Source: Deltaproteobacteria bacterium (lineage in GTDB: Bacteria; Bdellovibrionota_B; Oligoflexia; Oligoflexales; CAIYRB01). From it: a stretch of DNA of 64,000 nucleotides. Position numbers and translations under genes: made by a program. The stretch covers positions 33,024 to 97,023 of the forward strand of contig VGTI01000007.1 of assembly GCA_016874735.1 (NCBI GenBank). The letters are read 5' to 3'. The notes below the pieces were generated by a model. That model ran no database searches. It saw nothing but the letters and a program-made list of their open reading frames with translations, and was not told where the DNA came from. Positions 8,568 to 17,085 of this stretch are shown piece after piece. The first letter of the stretch is position 1, and each line of letters begins with the position of its first letter.

Positions 8568-10655
8568 TTAGCGGCCGGGGACGTGGTAGCCGTGGAAGCG
8601 GAGGGTGGGGGAGCTGTAAAGGCGATAAAATATCGCCATCCAGTTGCCGTCAGCATAGAGATCGGTCACCAGCTTAATTGGGTAATCCACCAGATCAGCG
8701 ACTACAACTACAGGAGTAGAGTAAGTGTCAACGGATGAAATAATAAATTCAGTGGTCTTTATATCGTATTTACTGCTGGGACTAATCTGTCTCTCAGCGT
8801 AGGTTGCAACAAAACGTCCAGAAGAAGTGAAATGAATAGTGGGGTTATAGCATTCTCTAGATGTAAATTTGATAGCGGCTGATGGTTGAAGGTCACTGCC
8901 GACGCGTCTGAAGTAACAATCCCCGGAATTAGTCCTGTAGACCACAGCTGCGAAATTAGAACCAGCTACTGTACCTACGGCTAAATCCAAAGATTGCATA
9001 TTTGAGCTTGTATCAGAGTTGGCGAATGCTGCTGCTGTTAAGGTGGCGCTTGACTCGCCATACCCGGAAGCGTATTGCGACCGCATTCTTAAGATTTTAA
9101 GGTCTGTATTTTGTCGATAAGCGACGTAGAAATAACCTGTGCCAGATTCATTTAGCCATCTCATGCGGATCCTGTCGATGCCGTTAGTAGTCACAGGCAT
9201 TTGAAATCGAGAATAAACTCCGGAGTTGGCAACACCGTACTTAACATCGTCTAGGATTGTTGTTAGATTTGTCCCGTTTGGGTTAATTTTTGCTACAGTG
9301 AGATTACTTTGAGAACTCGAATCGTTTTTTCTTACAAAGACGATTCCCATTCGCTCGGTTCCGTTATCCACAAAAGATTTTGTAGTGCTTACTTCAAGCG
9401 CTTTTTCAGTTGTGTTGCTGAAGCTAGTTAGTTGCACTCCAGGTCCGTTAATCGTAGGTGAGGATGTTGAATCGTTTATTTTGTTGAATAAAATATCGAA
9501 ACTTCCAGTTGTTGCGATTCCGCCAACAACTGCCCAGGAACCATCCGATAGTTGATTTATTGAAAAGTCTTGAGAAGTAGCGTTCGACTGTTCCAGTGGA
9601 CTACCGTTTAATGCGATCCCAGTTGAGCTGCCGCCTGGTGTTGACTCTCGATCAACAGTGACCCTCTGGAAATAAGCTCTATCGCCGGATCCCTGATCCA
9701 TGTAAATCAGTCCTGCAATTGGAGATACTGGAGTTGAGTTGCGATCACTCACAGCGATGCCGTAGCGATACTTCAGTGAATCAAAACTATTTGAAGAGTC
9801 CGGATCATTAGCTGCAAGGATTTCGATATTTCCCAGGGGCTGGCGCGGAATCGAGGCGCTAAAGCTTTTACTCGGTAGTGTTGTTTGTCCGCCCTCTATT
9901 GTGATTTCCGGGATCATGTCAATAAAATAACTGCCTTGATCGAAAGCGCTCCAACGCCAGTGGAGCACTAACCCATTGTTTATGGTGCGATCGCTTGATG
10001 ACGCAGTACCATTGCATATGTAGGAACCTGAAGATGATCCGCAACTCGTGGGTAGCATCAGGCCAGGGATATCGCTTGAAATTGACTTTATCTTAAGTGA
10101 CACGTCTGCCATCGAGCCGTCCCACTTGCTGTCCAAAGTGGATGTGTGTCCAAGGTCGAAATCTTTGTTGTTATTAGATGTCCCATTGTTTGAGGTGTCT
10201 AGAGCATTCGACGAGGACAAGATTGAAACTAAACTAGTGGTCTCAAGTATTATGGTTCTCGTACTAAAAGGCGTGCCAGTAATACCGTTGATAAAAAAAT
10301 CCCAAGTTTGGTCTGAGGAAGAAGAAGGTGCTGTCCCTGTAAATGACAAAGAAGTGCTACTAAATGTGTTATTTAGGAAATAAGGAGAAGTTTGTGACTG
10401 CACATCTGAGATTGATTGGGTGCAAGAAAAATTTTGCAAAATTGATGAACCAGCGTAAAAATACGAGCGCGTAGGGTTGGGGGTGCAGCGTATACTAGTG
10501 CTATTGGTGCTAGCGCTTCCATCTTGATTCTCGACATCATCACCGGAAATTTCAGGTTTGAGCAAAGTTGGTCCGAATGTGCTTTTCTCGCAGCCTATAA
10601 CGTTAATCGTACTCAAGCCGATCAATATGCGAAGTTTCATGAATTTGATTTTCAT
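8568..10655 (-). CDS. Large surface lipoprotein, paralogue of the C-terminal half of the upstream gene
   Basis: About 695 residues. The signal ends in Val-Ile-Gly-Cys, a good lipobox. The mature protein is Ser/Thr/Asn-rich and beta-strand-like throughout, with no catalytic motif. It shares a 'W-x3-x-FDQG-x-YF-I' segment and the following 'LGN-x-EIL' segment with the C-terminal half of the 1451-residue protein encoded just upstream, so the two look like diverged copies of a roughly 600-residue domain. I chose the ATG at 10655, which has GGGG upstream, over the TTG one codon earlier. The local A+T content is visibly higher than in neighbouring metabolic genes. Confidence 0.75.
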   Translation of the reverse strand: MKIKFMKLRILIGLSTINVIGCEKSTFGPTLLKPEISGDDVENQDGSASTNSTSIRCTPNPTRSYFYAGSSILQNFSCTQSISDVQSQTSPYFLNNTFSSTSLSFTGTAPSSSSDQTWDFFINGITGTPFSTRTIILETTSLVSILSSSNALDTSNNGTSNNNKDFDLGHTSTLDSKWDGSMADVSLKIKSISSDIPGLMLPTSCGSSSGSYICNGTASSSDRTINNGLVLHWRWSAFDQGSYFIDMIPEITIEGGQTTLPSKSFSASIPRQPLGNIEILAANDPDSSNSFDSLKYRYGIAVSDRNSTPVSPIAGLIYMDQGSGDRAYFQRVTVDRESTPGGSSTGIALNGSPLEQSNATSQDFSINQLSDGSWAVVGGIATTGSFDILFNKINDSTSSPTINGPGVQLTSFSNTTEKALEVSTTKSFVDNGTERMGIVFVRKNDSSSQSNLTVAKINPNGTNLTTILDDVKYGVANSGVYSRFQMPVTTNGIDRIRMRWLNESGTGYFYVAYRQNTDLKILRMRSQYASGYGESSATLTAAAFANSDTSSNMQSLDLAVGTVAGSNFAAVVYRTNSGDCYFRRVGSDLQPSAAIKFTSRECYNPTIHFTSSGRFVATYAERQISPSSKYDIKTTEFIISSVDTYSTPVVVVADLVDYPIKLVTDLYADGNWMAIFYRLYSSPTLRFHGYHVPGR

Positions 10656-10682
10656 CAACTGATTGGCCCCTTATTTTGCCGA

Positions 10683-13600
10683 CTACATACCAGGTTTGTA
10701 AAATTCTAGCCGAATATCTGCGGCATCGTTATTGCAGTCTGAACCAGAACTGCCACCTGATATTGCCTCGATACTGACTATGGCTATTCGCGGATTATCT
10801 AATCCTGCAGAAGGGTAAGAATAATGTGCACCCATGTTACATATTATTTTTTTATCTGACTGGGAGCGAAGCGAGCGATCACCGGTTACCTCAACCTGCT
10901 TTATTTTTGTTACCGAATTACCTGATTTCATATAGGTAAAATCAGAATAATATGTTGCGCCGAAAGAGTTTGGTCCACCTTGTGACCATACCGCCATAAA
11001 TCTATTTAATGATTTGTTCCAGAATAAACTGACAAATCTGCAGTCGTTGATTATCCCGCCGTTCTCCGTGATATCCTCGTCGATTATCAGATCCGCCCCA
11101 CTGCCCAACTTCACTAAATTACCACTTTCATCCATACCGTAGGCGCGAAAGAGGCATCGTGCTGGGTAGGTGTCTTGCGAGTAAATGACACCAAGCACAT
11201 TTGAAGGCGTTGCGTCATTACTTTGACCCGCGGCAATAGCGAAAGTGGAGCGGCCCCAAGCGCCGGTGCGAGTTAGATGATCTATCGATTCAGCGTCCGA
11301 AACAACGATGGGTGTAGGAGATGAGTCGCCGTTGGCGACTACTCGGGCGATGTTTAGTACCTCGTCCGTCGAAGATTTTATTGTTCGCCAGCCTAGGTAA
11401 AACACATTGGTGCCGCCCTCATTTCCCGTAACGATTTTGAGAGAGTATGGTGAAAATGATCCCAAATCCTTAACTTTGATCGCCTTATCAAAAACTGTAT
11501 TCATGGGGATGGATTGGGTCTGGAAGTAACCAGTTCGGTCCAGGTATCCAGACTTAGTCGAAGTAGATGGCGTGGATCTCAACTTTGTTAGGTATATTCC
11601 ATATTGGAAGGGGCTGGTGGTTCCAATCCGAGCGGAAAATGCCATCCCATGTCGGTAATTTGAATCGTCATCCAGAAATGCGTTGGTTAAGGTTGTGTTA
11701 GACAAATTTACCTTTTGCTGACCATCTCCAGTAGGTTCGGATAGGCGCAATCGATCGATCGCGAACGGTTGAGTTTTTGTTTTGGTGGAACTTAGTTGAA
11801 TGTAATTGCCGTTGGCGTCTTTTAAGATGCTCACAGCGATGAATTTTGCATCCTCAGCCGATGTTTCAGCGTTTGACACAACAGACGAATACTCAGTGTC
11901 TGCAGATGTCGCTGCAATTTGATGACCGCTTTTACTTGTAGGAGGGCTACTACTATCAGGTGTATAGACCTCATCGAAATCGGAAGAAACACTCGCAGTT
12001 CCGTTATTTGATCTTTCAACCGAAAATAAATTCAGAAAATGATTTCTATTTCCCTCAAGTGCTGGGTAAATAATTGCCATAGACTGTTGGGTATTGGTTG
12101 AAGCTCCTTGAGAAATCGCAACTGTGGGGCTAAACGAGAACCAGGAAACTTTGTTGCTGAAACCAGAGGTCAAAGATCCTGAGTCAGAGAACAATATCTC
12201 CTCATTCCCCAGGTTACCCGTATTCACTGTAATTTTGCCCTTGCTTGGATCGCTGACATAATTTTGGCCGTCTAAATACAATCGGCTCAGAGTGTTAATA
12301 AAATACTCACCCTGGTCGAATTTGGTGTAATTCCAAGTCAGGACGCCTTCTGTTGCAACGGTGTAGGCGTTAAGGGTTGTAGTTCCGGGAGTCTTTTCAG
12401 AGACTTCTTTTGCGCAAAACAAAGGGGTAGAACTCGCAGAGCAGGACCCTGCGCTGGCGGTCTTATAAGTTAGGAACGGTATGTCCGTATCCGATGCAGA
12501 AACCGCCCCAGTGGAACCTGTAGCGTTTGCTGTTACTGGTTTCAGTGAGAGATTTGTATCGGCGAAAATACTGTTAAACGAACGCGCTATGTAACTCGAT
12601 ACGGAGCCAGATGTGATTGTACCAGAGGCATTCGCGGTAAAGTTTAATGTAGCTGTGATGTCATCAAACGTTGGTGGAAAGTATTTTGCTACGACGCTGT
12701 CTGATTTTTCGTTTCCAAATGCGTCTATCCATGAAACCTTATAACAGTAGGTGTTATTCAAGGTCCCTGCTGCATCAGCATAGGCATGGGTTGTTGTACT
12801 GATTGAAATCGCATTTAGCAGTAAATTGCCAGTTCCTAAACATTTATCGTCGTTGAATCGGGTTAAAGATGTCTGACTCGGGAGTGTCGGCGGATCAGTC
12901 GACGGAAGCGCTGTGGGCTGCGTAATCAAAATATTGATTTTGCCACTCGTCATACTGTCAACAGAAATGTCGCCACCGGACAGGCTTGAGTCTGGTGAAT
13001 ACGCTGTTGTTTTCGTTGTAGCGTTACCGAAACTGTCGTACCAAAATATCTTATAGCAATAGTTCTGGTTCAAGCTGAGAAGTGCGGGATCTCCGTCTCT
13101 GAACGGGGAGCTGGCCGGTGACGCGACCGGGTCGGTTACAATCACAATGCCTTCTGTGGCTGCTTTGTTCTCACACGAAGCAGTAAGGTACCTAAAAATC
13201 TTGGTTTCCAGGCGTTTAGTAGCAGCTGTGAATCCTGAATCGTCCGGATTTGTCCAACTCAAATTTATTTTTTGCGTTTCCAGCGATCTGCTGATCGTGC
13301 CCGGGCCGGGCGGGACACCGCTGTAACTAACTGTACCATCACCCGTGCCATTTGGGTTATTGCTGTTCCCAAAAGAGTCGCGCCAGAAGAACTTGTAACA
13401 ATAGGGCGTGTTGTACTGCAGGCCGGTGTCAGCGACAGTTACAATATTTTTGTTGGCAACGGTTACGACGGTGCCATCGGAATCGCTTTTGTCTGCACAG
13501 GTCAGCGACTCGAAACGACGCACGACTAGATCGTTGTAGTCACGGCCTGTGGCTGTTGCCGGTGGGGTGTGGCTAAGGGTGATGCTCTGGGTCGCCAGAG

Positions 13601-15038
13601 ACTGTAAGGCGACCGTACCCATATTTGGTCTGCTATTGGCGTACAAATATGCAACGGCAGGGTCACCAGCATTAGCGGGATAGCTACTATAGTTACCGAA
13701 TAAATCTGACCAGAAGATTTTGTAGCAGTAATTGGTATTGTAGCTCAGATTGGCATCGCTGTAGGTCGTATCGTTGAGACCTATCGGCACCTCAGCGCCG
13801 TCAGTTGGAGTCTTGTTCCAACACGATGTATCTTCGAACCGGCGCAATATTAACTTTTGATATTTGGGCTCATTGGGCGGCGTATGCGTGAACTTAATCG
13901 TCTTGTTTTCGTAACCGCTAATGGCGAAGGTGCCAGGACTCGGTGGCGTACCGTCGTATCCGCCATGCGCTACAATCTCGTTACCCTTGTCGTCGGTCCA
14001 AAACGCTTTAAAGCAGTACGAATATCCTAGGGGGAGATTAGAGGATGTCACCAGCACGTCACCAGGGTTAACGGCAACCTCCGTAGAACCTGCTGAGGTT
14101 TTTGTTTTGTTCGTGCAGTCGTACTCTGGGAAGCGTAGCAATTTAACGGTTCCGTAATGCGCATCGGAGGGTGGTACTAAAGATACAGCAAGGGTACGAT
14201 TGCCAGCAGCCTGCACATCCAGCCCACCAGCGGTCGCCCTCACAGCGTAAAGGATACTCGCCGACAGCGGCACATCCACAACCCCAGCAGCGATCTTGCG
14301 CCAAACAAACATCACGCGGTTACCAGCTGCTCCGCTTGCCAAAGTGCCTACTAGGGCATCGGCTGTCGTGGTGCAATCGACAAAGCCAGCATCATCGCTA
14401 CCTGGCTTGGTCTTGGACGATGTGAATAGGATCTTTTCACCGGCGGTGCAGTAAGACATCGTACCTGTGATGCTTAAACTCGTCGTGTAGGTGGCGTTCG
14501 TGCCTTTGATAGTCAGAACTGGTGGTAGTTTGCCGTCGCTTCCAACCGTGGCTCCACCGGGTCGCGATGTGGCGTTGTTGGGATCTGTACTGGCACTAAA
14601 CTCTTCGCCGTCGGAGTAGGCATCACCGTCGGCATCGGTAAGGCTGCGGTTGCCTTCGGCCGGCTTAAAGTTGTTTTTAATCTTCCAGCACACACCGATG
14701 CCGTCACCGACGAGGTCTTCGTCGCAATCACCGGTGCCGTTGCCGCCGAGTTTTTTGTCGTGCTTGGTGTTGTCGCTATCGGCTTTGTTGGGATCAAACC
14801 CTAGTTTGAATTCCCAGTAGTTACTGAGCCCGTCTCCGTCTGGATCCTGTGTCGCGAGGGTAGGATCAGCGGGGTCGAATCCCGCTCGGATAGCTTGGAT
14901 ATCGGTGATGCCATCGCCGTTGCGGTCGTAATCGGCTGGGTAGACACGGCCGGCTAAGTTGGTGCGGAAATAGCGGGATTGGCAGCCGACCTCTGTCAGC
15001 AGCACCAGGCTGATTCCAATGGTGTGAAGTACCCGCAT
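10683..15038 (-). CDS. Giant surface lipoprotein with calcium-type repeats and FnIII-like repeats
   Basis: A 1451-residue exported protein. The leader ends Glu-Val-Gly-Cys (a weak lipobox). Residues about 35-165 hold several Asp-rich 'D-x-D-G-D-G' thrombospondin-3-like calcium-binding motifs. Residues about 180-800 contain repeated segments of about 100 residues, each with 'L-x-R-F-x3-C-x-N-K' and 'Y-C-Y-K-x-F-W-x-D-x-F-G-N', resembling FnIII-like domains with a conserved disulfide. The last 600 residues form a domain shared with the downstream 695-residue lipoprotein. Calcium binding and a surface or adhesive role are inferred. A GGGGG site lies 5 bases before the ATG, and a long stem-loop (15147-15187) lies in the upstream region. 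Confidence 0.8.
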   Translation of the reverse strand: MRVLHTIGISLVLLTEVGCQSRYFRTNLAGRVYPADYDRNGDGITDIQAIRAGFDPADPTLATQDPDGDGLSNYWEFKLGFDPNKADSDNTKHDKKLGGNGTGDCDEDLVGDGIGVCWKIKNNFKPAEGNRSLTDADGDAYSDGEEFSASTDPNNATSRPGGATVGSDGKLPPVLTIKGTNATYTTSLSITGTMSYCTAGEKILFTSSKTKPGSDDAGFVDCTTTADALVGTLASGAAGNRVMFVWRKIAAGVVDVPLSASILYAVRATAGGLDVQAAGNRTLAVSLVPPSDAHYGTVKLLRFPEYDCTNKTKTSAGSTEVAVNPGDVLVTSSNLPLGYSYCFKAFWTDDKGNEIVAHGGYDGTPPSPGTFAISGYENKTIKFTHTPPNEPKYQKLILRRFEDTSCWNKTPTDGAEVPIGLNDTTYSDANLSYNTNYCYKIFWSDLFGNYSSYPANAGDPAVAYLYANSRPNMGTVALQSLATQSITLSHTPPATATGRDYNDLVVRRFESLTCADKSDSDGTVVTVANKNIVTVADTGLQYNTPYCYKFFWRDSFGNSNNPNGTGDGTVSYSGVPPGPGTISRSLETQKINLSWTNPDDSGFTAATKRLETKIFRYLTASCENKAATEGIVIVTDPVASPASSPFRDGDPALLSLNQNYCYKIFWYDSFGNATTKTTAYSPDSSLSGGDISVDSMTSGKINILITQPTALPSTDPPTLPSQTSLTRFNDDKCLGTGNLLLNAISISTTTHAYADAAGTLNNTYCYKVSWIDAFGNEKSDSVVAKYFPPTFDDITATLNFTANASGTITSGSVSSYIARSFNSIFADTNLSLKPVTANATGSTGAVSASDTDIPFLTYKTASAGSCSASSTPLFCAKEVSEKTPGTTTLNAYTVATEGVLTWNYTKFDQGEYFINTLSRLYLDGQNYVSDPSKGKITVNTGNLGNEEILFSDSGSLTSGFSNKVSWFSFSPTVAISQGASTNTQQSMAIIYPALEGNRNHFLNLFSVERSNNGTASVSSDFDEVYTPDSSSPPTSKSGHQIAATSADTEYSSVVSNAETSAEDAKFIAVSILKDANGNYIQLSSTKTKTQPFAIDRLRLSEPTGDGQQKVNLSNTTLTNAFLDDDSNYRHGMAFSARIGTTSPFQYGIYLTKLRSTPSTSTKSGYLDRTGYFQTQSIPMNTVFDKAIKVKDLGSFSPYSLKIVTGNEGGTNVFYLGWRTIKSSTDEVLNIARVVANGDSSPTPIVVSDAESIDHLTRTGAWGRSTFAIAAGQSNDATPSNVLGVIYSQDTYPARCLFRAYGMDESGNLVKLGSGADLIIDEDITENGGIINDCRFVSLFWNKSLNRFMAVWSQGGPNSFGATYYSDFTYMKSGNSVTKIKQVEVTGDRSLRSQSDKKIICNMGAHYSYPSAGLDNPRIAIVSIEAISGGSSGSDCNNDAADIRLEFYKPGM

Positions 15039-15146
15039 AAAAGCCCCCGATTTCCACCATCTTTGTTGTCGGCAGATGGTACGGGTGAGTTTAGGCGTTT
15101 CTAGATTTGCATTGTGATATCAACGACCTAAGTCTTGTAGAATTAA

Positions 15147-15187
15147 CCTTGTACACGAAGCCCCCGGGTCGGGTTTCGCTGTACAGG
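15147..15187. promoter_or_regulatory. Long imperfect stem-loop between two minus-strand genes
   Basis: CC-T-TGTACA-CGAAGCCC / loop CCGGGTC / GGGTTTCG-C-TGTACA-GG. This gives a 16-bp stem with one G-U pair and single-base bulges, about 110 bases upstream of the 1451-residue gene and about 95 bases beyond the stop of the barrel gene at 15283. No clean T-run follows on the minus strand, so it could be a weak terminator, an mRNA 5' structure or a protein-binding dyad. A second small dyad, GGGTCA-AAATG-TGACCC, lies at 15205-15221. Confidence 0.5.
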
Positions 15188-15282
15188 TTCTTTTCCCACT
15201 TAGCGGGTCAAAATGTGACCCAGGTCAGGCTCCGGTTGCTGTCCTGGATTACCGAGTGAGTGGTGACATGCCCAGTCACTCC

Positions 15283-16077
15283 TCAGTAGCTGATTTCGAA
15301 GCCAAGTTTAAACACTTGGTACCGGTGATCGACCTTTAGCATGGCTGGTGTGCCATCAAGGCCGAGATTTCCGTCAGTGTCTTCTGGATCGGCTTTTCCA
15401 GCCTTAAATTGATTACGCGTCAGGCCGCCAACAATATTGAAAGCAACAGAATCCCATTTAGCGTAGTAACCGACACCGTAGGTGTACTCGAGGCCGAAGT
15501 TGTTCTTAGCCTCCAGTGAGGTCAAGTAATCGATCCGTGCGTGGGTCATGAAGCCCGTCCCATCCATCTTGTAGAGATTGAATCGGGTTCGTGCGCCAAA
15601 GCTTAAGCCATTATTTTTCCTGATGAACGCCGGAGGTGCAGCAGGATCGGTGTTGTCACCAATCTGTGTCACCTCAAAATAGCCAATCGCTGGCTGGATC
15701 CAGTCGATTGCAGGGATGTAGATGCTAGCAAACGCCGATACTTCGCTGCGCTCAGACCAATAAGACACATCCTGGGGTTTCAAGGCCCGGTAGTTAATTT
15801 CTAGCCCATAAAACCGATCGAAGCTCATCGCCAGCCGACTGTCGGTTCCTGATAGTTTGACATCGTCGAGTCGCGCTTCTTGGCTTTTCAGTTCGCTGTA
15901 GGATTGCTCGGCGTACATGCCGCTAAGCACAGACCCCGAGAATAGCAGCCGCGGAACAACAGCGATACCACCGCCTGAATCTCCACCAGGCGTATAGCTC
16001 TGACCGAACGCAATGGATGTCATCTGTGTCAACGCTGCGACGGCAATCAGGTAGTTTCTGCTCACATTAAACAACAT
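15283..16077 (-). CDS. Outer-membrane beta-barrel protein
   Basis: A 264-residue protein with a Sec signal peptide (about 1-25, ending Ala-Phe-Gly) and no lipobox. The mature part shows repeated amphipathic strands with aromatic girdle residues (Tyr, Trp, Phe) and short Asp/Gly/Asn turns, and ends in an aromatic residue (Ile-Ser-Tyr), as expected of outer-membrane barrels. No closer family is recognised. It is co-directional with the lipoprotein-barrel gene 39 bases upstream, which also looks like a barrel, so the two may form an envelope pair. Confidence 0.7.
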   Translation of the reverse strand: MLFNVSRNYLIAVAALTQMTSIAFGQSYTPGGDSGGGIAVVPRLLFSGSVLSGMYAEQSYSELKSQEARLDDVKLSGTDSRLAMSFDRFYGLEINYRALKPQDVSYWSERSEVSAFASIYIPAIDWIQPAIGYFEVTQIGDNTDPAAPPAFIRKNNGLSFGARTRFNLYKMDGTGFMTHARIDYLTSLEAKNNFGLEYTYGVGYYAKWDSVAFNIVGGLTRNQFKAGKADPEDTDGNLGLDGTPAMLKVDHRYQVFKLGFEISY

Positions 16078-16116
16078 CTAAAAAAGTCCCCACTAGATGT
16101 GCCGGATCTACCCGAA

Positions 16117-16920
16117 CTACAGCCAAAATGACACCATGCCATAAGTCGTCTTGACGTCACTTTTAATCGTCAGCATGCCGGTTTCGTCTGGGGTAGGTTG
16201 CGCACCCTTATAAGAGTTCATAAGGTAGCCAAAACTGACGTCCATGCGCAGCATGCCAAAGTTAAGTTTGCTGCCGACGATGATTTCCATCTCACTGCCA
16301 GTGTTTTTGCCACCGGGATTTAGTAGATGATATTTGCCGCCAAAAAAGGCGCTGATCTCCTGCGGCTTGATCCAGATGTTGTGAATGTAGTCGACACCGA
16401 GAAGTAGCGCAATGACGTCGAGTTTAGTCACGTCTGGCATGTTGGGCTCGGTGCCGATGAAACCATTCCACATCTTGTACATACCGATGACCGGCATAAC
16501 AGGTATCTTGGGCATGGGCATAAGCCCAAATTTGATCGTGTAAGTGCGTTGATACTCCCACCAAATCCGGTCTGTGCCGTCGTCACGGAATTCCATGGCA
16601 CCGTAGCCGTACATCGACTTGGCGGCATCGGTGGCAGCATTAAGCAGAGCGTAGCCTTCGGCCATGACACGCTTGCCGGTCAAATTGACGCCGCTCAGAG
16701 ATTGATTAAGGTTCGAGATGTCGCTCGATTGTTGATCGGTGTAGGTACTCTTGGTTCCGCCTAAGGACAGGCGTACTGGCCAGGTCGGATCGACGATGCT
16801 GCGATCAGTGCCGAGTTGAGTGGGATCTTTGCTGGCGTCTGCCTGCTTCAAGCGACAGCCTACCATGAGACCCCCAGCTAAACAGAGTATGCAAATATGA
16901 CGTAGGATGAGGACCACCAT
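16117..16920 (-). CDS. Lipoprotein with barrel-like C-terminus
   Basis: A 267-residue protein with a signal ending Met-Val-Gly-Cys (lipobox near residue 22). The mature protein alternates hydrophobic and polar residues, with segments such as 'MRMDVSFGYLMNS', and ends Val-Ser-Phe-Trp-Leu; this resembles a porin-like or barrel assembly. No named family is recognised. It heads the minus-strand run and is divergent from the GH3 gene, sharing a 165-base A+T-rich promoter region with it. Confidence 0.65.
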   Translation of the reverse strand: MVVLILRHICILCLAGGLMVGCRLKQADASKDPTQLGTDRSIVDPTWPVRLSLGGTKSTYTDQQSSDISNLNQSLSGVNLTGKRVMAEGYALLNAATDAAKSMYGYGAMEFRDDGTDRIWWEYQRTYTIKFGLMPMPKIPVMPVIGMYKMWNGFIGTEPNMPDVTKLDVIALLLGVDYIHNIWIKPQEISAFFGGKYHLLNPGGKNTGSEMEIIVGSKLNFGMLRMDVSFGYLMNSYKGAQPTPDETGMLTIKSDVKTTYGMVSFWL

Positions 16921-16994
16921 GAACCCACCGAATTTTTAGATGAATGCATTATTATTGTACCATAGCGCTGCACTATATTTTAAACATTTCGGTC

Positions 16995-17023
16995 TATCCA
17001 ATGCCTCCCAATGAGGCTGGATA
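16995..17023 (+). promoter_or_regulatory. Stem-loop upstream of the GH3 gene
   Basis: TATCCA-AT-GCCTC / loop CCAAT / GAGGC-TGGATA forms an 11-bp stem with a 2-base bulge, 62 bases before the GH3 start codon and in the divergent promoter region. It could be an operator for a sugar-responsive regulator or a leader RNA hairpin. Neither can be decided from the sequence. Confidence 0.4.
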
Positions 17024-17085
17024 AAGCGCAGAAAATTAGTTAGTCTCGTATTAGTTTTTAAGAATTACCAAATGCGAGGCAGACT

